Assembly (NCBI GenBank): GCA_964540655.1
Contig: CAZINR010000047.1
Coordinates: 1 to 11,103 of the forward strand
Length of the DNA stretch: 11,103 nt
Direction: 5' to 3'
DNA from: CAZQBY01 sp964540655
GTDB lineage: Archaea > Altiarchaeota > Altiarchaeia > JAFGQM01
A program made the translations under genes and the position numbers. Within the stretch, counting starts at the first letter, position 1. Each line of letters starts with the position of its first letter. Below, one piece after another: positions 7,106-11,103 of the stretch. The notes under the pieces were generated by a model. That model saw only the letters and a list, made by a program, of their open reading frames with translations, searched no databases and had not been told where the DNA came from.

Positions 7106-7774
7106 ATGAAAACTCCGGCCATAGTGCTGAACTTCAAGACGTATTCGCAGGCGACCGGAAAAAGGGCGCTCAAACTGGCCAAGATATGCCAGGAGGTGGC
7201 GAAGGAGAAGGGCGCCGAGATAGTGGTCTGCCCGCAGCTGGCCGACTGCCGGATGATAGCGCAGGCGGTGGACATACCCGTGTTCGCACAGCACATCGAC
7301 GACATCGACCCCGGCAGCCACACGGGATGGGTTCTGATAGATTCTCTGATCGACGCCGGACTGGACGGCTCGCTGGTCAACCACTCCGAGCACAGGATAG
7401 AGCATGAGAAGATAGCCGGCGCGCTAAAGCGACTCAAAAAGGCCAATATGACCAGCATCGTCTGCACTAAAGACGTCGAAGAGACCGGGGAGCTCTCGCA
7501 GCTCAAGCCGGACTTCGTCGCCATCGAGCCGCCGGAGCTCATAGGAAGCGGCATACCCGTCTCGGAGGCGCAGCCGGAGGTAATCACCGGCGCGGTGGAC
7601 GCAGCTCAGAAGGGCGTTCCCGTATTGTGCGGGGCAGGCATAACCAAGGGCGCCGACGTCAAGAAGGCGGTCGAGCTGGGTGCGAAGGGCGTTTTAATCG
7701 CATCGGGCGTGATCAAGGCCGACGACCCGAAAAAAGTCCTGAGCGAGCTGGCGAGCTACATGCTGGCTCCCTGA
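7106..7774 (+). CDS. tpiA: Triosephosphate isomerase, archaeal type
   Basis: This 222-aa protein has the short form of the TIM barrel seen in archaea (bacterial and eukaryotic enzymes are about 250 aa). It interconverts glyceraldehyde 3-phosphate and dihydroxyacetone phosphate in cytoplasmic glycolysis and gluconeogenesis. The active-site residues are visible: N9 and K11 in LNFKTY, the catalytic His H93 in VNHSEHR, and the catalytic base E141 in AIEPPELIGSG at the start of the mobile loop. The phosphate-binding segments CGAGI (175-179) and LIASGVI (197-203) are present. The ATG at 7106 gives the conserved N-terminus, since K11 must lie in the first strand. It diverges from hel308 and converges on the DUF373 gene with 24 bases between the stops. 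Nothing looks missing. Confidence 0.97.
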   Translation: MKTPAIVLNFKTYSQATGKRALKLAKICQEVAKEKGAEIVVCPQLADCRMIAQAVDIPVFAQHIDDIDPGSHTGWVLIDSLIDAGLDGSLVNHSEHRIEHEKIAGALKRLKKANMTSIVCTKDVEETGELSQLKPDFVAIEPPELIGSGIPVSEAQPEVITGAVDAAQKGVPVLCGAGITKGADVKKAVELGAKGVLIASGVIKADDPKKVLSELASYMLAP

Positions 7775-7798
7775 TCCTATAACCGGCCAAAAGCGGCT

Positions 7799-9181
7799 TT
7801 ACTCCTTCACCACGAGCACCTTGCCCTTCAGGTGCATGTCCTCGGCTGGGTAGTATTTCCTCTTGATGTTGATGCCCTTCAGTTCGTCGCCCCGCATGAT
7901 TATCTTGCTCACTTTGCCCAGCTTCTTGCCCTTGCTGGAGACGACCTCCCTGCCGATGTAACGGTCCTCCAGCTGCTTCTTGCGCTCGACATAGTCGAAG
8001 AACACTATCTTGAGAAGATAGTGGACCACCAGAACGACGACGAACGAGATGAGCAGGTTTATCAGCAGGTTCTGCATCGGGTCGAAGCCCTCGAAGGATA
8101 TGGTCGTGGAGTCTTGGTGAAGGGCGATGACCGACCAGTAGACGCTGGCCGCCATGTACTTGAGAAGCACGCCGATTATGATTATGTGGACATACCGCTT
8201 TATCTTTAGGTAGTTCTTCAGCAGGAAGTTGTGGATTATGAAGCCTATGGCCATTATCGATGCGGCCACGACTATGAGGTCTATCGCCGCGAAGTCCGTG
8301 CCGGAGCTTGAGAACAAAAAGAAGTTCAGAGCAAGCATGGGTTGACTTCCGAATGCGTCGCCGACGCTGTCAGGGTTCGCTATGGTCCCGGGCCGGTAGA
8401 TGGCGTCCAGGTTCCTCTGGACCTGCAGGTAACCGGTTATCACAGCGAGTATTATCACAAGCACCGCCACAAGGTTGAAGACCCTGTATATGTTGCCCCG
8501 GAGCAAAGATCCCTTCACCTCGCTCAGCCCGGAGAAAAGCTGCTCGTCGTAGCCGAAGCCCTTGGCTATCAGCCAAACGCCGACCAGGGCCAGTATGACC
8601 TCCACTATGGGTATTCCGAAGTAGGAGAGCAGGACTATGAGCACTATTAGCAGGCCGGGCAGCCCGAACAGCGTCCTGGCCTGGGCCGGGTTCTCACCTA
8701 TCTTGCGGAAGAAGTCCTGTATCTTGAAGTATGCGCTCTCGAGCGGCCGGGCAAGCTTGATGTTGACCGTCTTGACCGACAGCACCTTGGTCTCGCTCTG
8801 TATTATGGGCAGGACCTCGTCGTCCTCCGCGCCATCTGTGACCAGTATGACGCCCTCCGGCTTGAATCTCTCCAGGACCCTGACCAGCTGGTTGCCTATC
8901 TTCTGGTCGCTCTTTATGCCCACTTCCTTGTCCCCTGTCAGTGTGACTACCTCCACACCATTGTAGAGGTGCTCGCTCTCCTTTTTGGCCTTAATGGCCG
9001 CGAATATGGCGTTTACGTCGGAGTCCTCCGGGTCGGCCATGGCCAGTGCGTTTGCGGCCTTGAGGTTCTCCGCTTCGCCGACTATCGGCCCCTTCACGCC
9101 GGCCTTCTTGCCCAAATCGTCATCTCTATCGATACACAGGACTAGGGCTTCCACGCTTCTCGACCGGCTTTTCCGTGGCAT
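7799..9181 (-). CDS. DUF373 family multi-pass membrane protein with C-terminal PRC-barrel-like domain
   Basis: This 460-aa protein opens with a DUF373 domain of unknown function: LVLCIDRDDDLG (13-24), GPIVGEAENLKAANALAMADPEDSDVNAIFAA (31-62) and VTLTGD (79-84) are recognisable family blocks. The acidic cluster DRDDD and the ILVTDGAEDDE stretch (112-122) suggest a metal- or nucleotide-binding fold, but that is inference. About six hydrophobic segments follow, near 171-189, 191-209, 231-252, 298-319, 329-350 and 371-395. The last part (about 405-460: YIGREVVSSKGKKLGKVSKI, then a short beta-rich region) resembles a PRC-barrel and should lie on the same side of the membrane as the N-terminus if there are six passes. 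No signal peptide is seen. It diverges from the SPFH gene, another membrane protein, across 80 bases. The ATG at 9181 has a possible TTTTTTATT box at 9222-9214 on the minus strand. Confidence 0.88.
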   Translation of the reverse strand: MPRKSRSRSVEALVLCIDRDDDLGKKAGVKGPIVGEAENLKAANALAMADPEDSDVNAIFAAIKAKKESEHLYNGVEVVTLTGDKEVGIKSDQKIGNQLVRVLERFKPEGVILVTDGAEDDEVLPIIQSETKVLSVKTVNIKLARPLESAYFKIQDFFRKIGENPAQARTLFGLPGLLIVLIVLLSYFGIPIVEVILALVGVWLIAKGFGYDEQLFSGLSEVKGSLLRGNIYRVFNLVAVLVIILAVITGYLQVQRNLDAIYRPGTIANPDSVGDAFGSQPMLALNFFLFSSSGTDFAAIDLIVVAASIMAIGFIIHNFLLKNYLKIKRYVHIIIIGVLLKYMAASVYWSVIALHQDSTTISFEGFDPMQNLLINLLISFVVVLVVHYLLKIVFFDYVERKKQLEDRYIGREVVSSKGKKLGKVSKIIMRGDELKGINIKRKYYPAEDMHLKGKVLVVKE

Positions 9182-9233
9182 GTTGTTTCGGTGTTAATTT
9201 TAGCGCGCGCTGAATAAAAAATCCCGGATTTTG

Positions 9234-9240
9234 TTTTTAA
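9234..9240 (+). promoter_or_regulatory. TATA-like box for the SPFH gene
   Basis: TTTTTAA is centred 25 bases before the ATG at 9262, which fits a leaderless archaeal promoter. Its last four bases overlap the left arm of the inverted repeat at 9237-9255, so a protein bound there would compete with TBP. Confidence 0.45.
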
Positions 9241-9255
9241 GGCTTTAGGCCTTAA
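9237..9255. repeat. Perfect inverted repeat in the SPFH promoter (possible operator)
   Basis: The arms TTAAGGC (9237-9243) and GCCTTAA (9249-9255) pair perfectly around the 5-base spacer TTTAG. The repeat lies between the TATA-like box and the ATG, ending six bases before the start codon. It could be a dimeric repressor site. It is too close to the start to be a terminator for an upstream plus-strand gene, and there is none nearby. The pairing is seen directly; the function is inferred. Confidence 0.5.
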
Positions 9256-9261
9256 TTTAGC

Positions 9262-10269
9262 ATGGCCGAGCGCAAGACCGGTTATGTCAAGATGAGGCCT
9301 CCCGAGGAGGCAGCCCCAACAAACAAGAGGGAGAGCAGAATCATAATCGAGGGCCAGAGAAAGCCCCTGACCATGGGCCAGATATTGGTAGCGTTCCTCA
9401 TATCCGTCATAATATTCCTTTTCTTCCAGGAACTCGGCTTCACCCCCATGGTGTCCGCTCTGGTGTCTGTTTTGTTCTTTGCCCTGAGCGTGTTCCTGTT
9501 CGGCTCCATAGTCTTCCTTGAGACCTACGAGCGTGCCGTTGTCCAGAGATACGGCCGCTTCAACCGCGTCGCGGGCCCCGGCTGGACCGTGATACTGCCG
9601 GTCTTGGAGAGCTATAACATAGTCGACATGCGTATCAAGACGCTGGATCTTCTAGGCTACGAGGCCATCACAAAAGACAACATCAGGCTATACCTGGACA
9701 TAGTGGTCTATGCCCGGATAATCGACCCGTTCAAGGCCGTCTTAGAGGTGAAGGACGTTAACACGGCCATACTGACGTTCTTGAAATCCATAACAAGAGA
9801 GACTGTCGGAAACCTCACTGCAGAAGAGGTGATATCCAACATCGCCAAGGTTAACGAGCTGCTGACCGGCGAGAGGGAGCGGCTCAAGGAAGAGTGGGGC
9901 GTAGATTTAATCTCAGTCGAGATACAGGAGATTACGTTGCCCGGACGCGTCCAGGAGAGCATGCACGATTTGAGGTCGGCCGAGTACCAGCGGCAGGTCA
10001 TCGAGCAGAGGGCGTTCGCCCGTGAGGCGCTCATCAACGCCATACAGCGCGCCGCCAGCAAGCTGGACAACCCGGCGCTTTCCTACATGTATCTTGAGGC
10101 CATGAAGAAGGTGGCCGACGGCAAGGCGACCAAGCTGATATTCCCCATGGAGCTGACCCGGCTGGCCGAGAGCGTGTCGAAGAACTTCGGGGCTGACAAG
10201 GATAAGTTCCTAGAGGACATAATGAAGGCCTACAAGGAGACTGTGGCGAAGGACATGGGGAAGAAGTGA
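9262..10269 (+). CDS. SPFH/Band 7 (stomatin/prohibitin-like) membrane protein
   Basis: This 335-aa protein has a polar, basic N-terminal tail (1-37), two closely spaced hydrophobic segments (about 38-57 and 61-86), then an SPFH domain. Family features are ETYERAVVQRYGRFNRVAGPGWTVILPV (87-114), IVDMRIKTLDL (120-130), the central TKDNIRLYLDIVVYARIIDP (137-156) and EEWGVDLISVEIQEITLP (210-227). A helical region (about 228-290) with AEYQRQVIEQRAFAREALI should form the coiled coil through which SPFH proteins oligomerise into large membrane rings. Stomatin-type members scaffold membrane proteases or organise lipids. The usual NfeD partner gene is not adjacent here; instead it diverges from a DUF373 membrane protein. 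The two-segment N-terminal hairpin before the SPFH domain is longer than the single anchor of typical stomatins. The ATG at 9262 is the first start and fits the TATA-like box. Confidence 0.92.
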   Translation: MAERKTGYVKMRPPEEAAPTNKRESRIIIEGQRKPLTMGQILVAFLISVIIFLFFQELGFTPMVSALVSVLFFALSVFLFGSIVFLETYERAVVQRYGRFNRVAGPGWTVILPVLESYNIVDMRIKTLDLLGYEAITKDNIRLYLDIVVYARIIDPFKAVLEVKDVNTAILTFLKSITRETVGNLTAEEVISNIAKVNELLTGERERLKEEWGVDLISVEIQEITLPGRVQESMHDLRSAEYQRQVIEQRAFAREALINAIQRAASKLDNPALSYMYLEAMKKVADGKATKLIFPMELTRLAESVSKNFGADKDKFLEDIMKAYKETVAKDMGKK

Positions 10270-10275
10270 TTTTTT
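10270..10275 (+). terminator. T6 tract after the SPFH gene, possible archaeal terminator
   Basis: Six T residues follow directly after the SPFH TGA stop. Archaeal RNA polymerase can terminate at short T tracts without a hairpin, and no clear hairpin precedes this one. The tract is short, so read-through into the next gene is quite possible. Confidence 0.3.
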
Positions 10276-10352
10276 AGAATGACCAGACCGAAGCCCTCTG
10301 CAGTACCCCTAGCACTTGATGTGGATGTTCGGAATCCCCCGATAGGGCTGTC

Positions 10353-10811
10353 GTGCTTGCTAAGCGCCATGGCGCATACGCGCTGAGGTACTTGGCCATG
10401 GACGACTTATGGCTCGGGGGCAGTGAGCCCCCGGCTTCATCACAAGAGGGGCTTGAGGAGTGGTGCAAGAGAAGCCGTGATATGCTCTCGGCTGCGCATT
10501 TGGGCAAACCCGGCCGGGTAAAGAAACACGCACTGTCTGCAGCAAAACTCCTGGACGAAGCAAGGGAGGACATTGAGGGAGGCGAGCTCAGGCGGATGAT
10601 GACCCTTGCCGCCCGGGTCCACAGGCATATGGAGCAAAGGCCGCATAAACTCATCGATGCCATAGAGAACATGCGGAAGGAGATTGACAATACTACTGTT
10701 AGGGAACGGAGACGGAACCGCCGCGAGGCCAGAGATTGGCTACGCGAGGCCGGGAGGAAGGAGGCCCTCCTCAGGAGTTGGAGGTCCGGGAGGCGCAGAC
10801 GCAGTAAATAG
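10353..10811 (+). CDS. Hypothetical basic helical protein, probably 5'-truncated by a frameshift
   Basis: I do not recognise this 152-aa protein. From the GTG at 10353 it is mostly helical and strongly basic, with an Arg/Lys-rich last 40 residues (RERRRNRREARDWL and a terminal RSGRRRRSK). Such a tail could bind nucleic acid, but no domain is visible. An internal ATG at 10398 is a second possible start. Neither start has a good upstream box. A better reading may begin at the ATG at 10279, nine bases after the SPFH stop. That frame reads MTRPKPSAVPLALDVDVRN, then ends at 10386. It would join the present frame if the C5 run at 10336-10340 had one more C, giving a protein of about 177 aa. The gene may therefore be the second member of an SPFH operon. 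Codon choice resembles the neighbours. Confidence 0.6.
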   Translation: MLAKRHGAYALRYLAMDDLWLGGSEPPASSQEGLEEWCKRSRDMLSAAHLGKPGRVKKHALSAAKLLDEAREDIEGGELRRMMTLAARVHRHMEQRPHKLIDAIENMRKEIDNTTVRERRRNRREARDWLREAGRKEALLRSWRSGRRRRSK

Positions 10812-10813
10812 CC

Positions 10814-10820
10814 TTTATAT
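10814..10820 (+). promoter_or_regulatory. TATA box for trpB
   Basis: TTTATAT matches the archaeal box A consensus and is centred 27 bases before the trpB ATG at 10844. It lies in the 32-base gap after the preceding stop. This is the clearest promoter in the window and implies that trpB is transcribed on its own, probably without a leader. Confidence 0.75.
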
Positions 10821-10843
10821 CCAATCTTTTTCTAAATTAACCG

Positions 10844-11103
10844 ATGGAGTACCCTGATTCTTTCGGCAAGTTCGAGGAGTACGGCGGCCAGTTCGTGCCC
10901 GAGGTCCTGATGGGCGCGGTGCGAGAGCTAGCGGACGCCTATGAGAAATACAAGGATGATCCCGAATTCAAGAAAGAGCTGCATTACCTGCTCACACAGT
11001 ACGCCGGCCGGCCCACTGCCCTCACCTTCTGTGACCGGCTGACTGAAGAGTACGGGACGAAGATATACCTCAAGCGCGAGGACCTGGCGCACACCGGCGC
11101 CCA
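10844..11103 (+). CDS. trpB: Tryptophan synthase beta chain, N-terminal part (runs off window)
   Basis: The first 86 residues of TrpB are present. The start MEYPDSFGKFEEYGGQFVPE, the segment YAGRPTALTFCDRLTEEYG (53-71) and IYLKREDLAHTGA (74-86) are diagnostic. The next residues should be the HK of the HTGAHK motif, whose Lys binds pyridoxal phosphate, and the window stops just before that Lys. TrpB condenses indole with serine to make tryptophan in the cytoplasm, usually in complex with TrpA. The short N-terminus with YGGQFVPE is that of TrpB1, the trpA-partnered form, rather than the longer TrpB2. The ATG at 10844 follows a strong TATA box. Whether trpA or other trp genes follow cannot be seen. 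Confidence 0.96.
   Translation, partial: MEYPDSFGKFEEYGGQFVPEVLMGAVRELADAYEKYKDDPEFKKELHYLLTQYAGRPTALTFCDRLTEEYGTKIYLKREDLAHTGA

Noticed and set aside
7084..7587. Minus-strand open frame opposite tpiA
   Set aside because: The Ser/Cys-rich product is antisense to catalytic TIM residues and to the promoter region; it is a shadow frame.
7775..7798. Hairpin terminator between tpiA and the DUF373 gene
   Set aside because: Only a five-base palindrome (AAAGC-G-GCTTT, running into 7800) is visible, with a one-base loop and no T tract, so it cannot be supported.
10270..10843. A tRNA or small RNA gene in the region after the SPFH gene
   Set aside because: I found no cloverleaf arms or TTCRA-type motif, and most of the span is covered by the orphan reading frame.

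Overview
This window is almost certainly archaeal chromosome. It carries an archaeal pelota mRNA-surveillance gene, a Hel308-type Ski2-like helicase, a short (222 aa) archaeal-type triosephosphate isomerase, a DUF373 membrane protein (a largely archaeal family) and the start of a TrpB1-like tryptophan synthase beta chain. Several genes have TATA-like boxes about 25-29 bases before the start codon, which fits leaderless archaeal transcription. Coding DNA outside the inteins looks moderately GC-rich, intergenic gaps are very short, and ATA is a common Ile codon. I cannot place the organism below domain level; a small, uncultivated lineage is possible but unproven.

Layout, left to right. Positions 1-225 (minus) hold a truncated ACT-domain gene, directly downstream of pelA (254-1309, minus). 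pelA diverges from an unrecognised 218-aa gene (1348-2004, plus), whose stop codon interlocks with that of the giant minus-strand helicase gene at 2001-7094. That gene encodes 1697 aa, but only 718 aa are helicase. The rest is two complete inteins of 512 aa and 467 aa. One sits inside helicase motif V and the other inside motif VI, separated by only 35 aa of host protein, and each carries a LAGLIDADG homing endonuclease. tpiA (7106-7774, plus) diverges from the helicase across a tiny shared promoter region. It converges on a DUF373 / multi-pass membrane / PRC-barrel-like protein (7799-9181, minus). That gene in turn diverges from an SPFH/stomatin-like gene (9262-10269, plus), whose promoter contains a perfect 7+5+7 inverted repeat. 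An orphan basic protein follows (10353-10811, plus); its reading frame appears broken by one base in a C5 run. The window ends inside trpB (from 10844), which has the cleanest TATA box here.

The genes form no single pathway. They cover ribosome rescue (pelA), DNA repair at stalled forks (hel308), central carbon metabolism (tpiA), membrane organisation (SPFH, possibly the DUF373 protein) and tryptophan synthesis (trpB). The most unusual element is the doubly intein-interrupted Hel308. Both inteins split ATPase motifs, so the helicase should be inactive until both have spliced out, and both carry accessory putative DNA-binding modules. The two orphan genes and the DUF373-SPFH divergent pair are the other points of interest. 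No RNA genes, CRISPR arrays, insertion sequences or stretches over 300 bases without a gene were seen.
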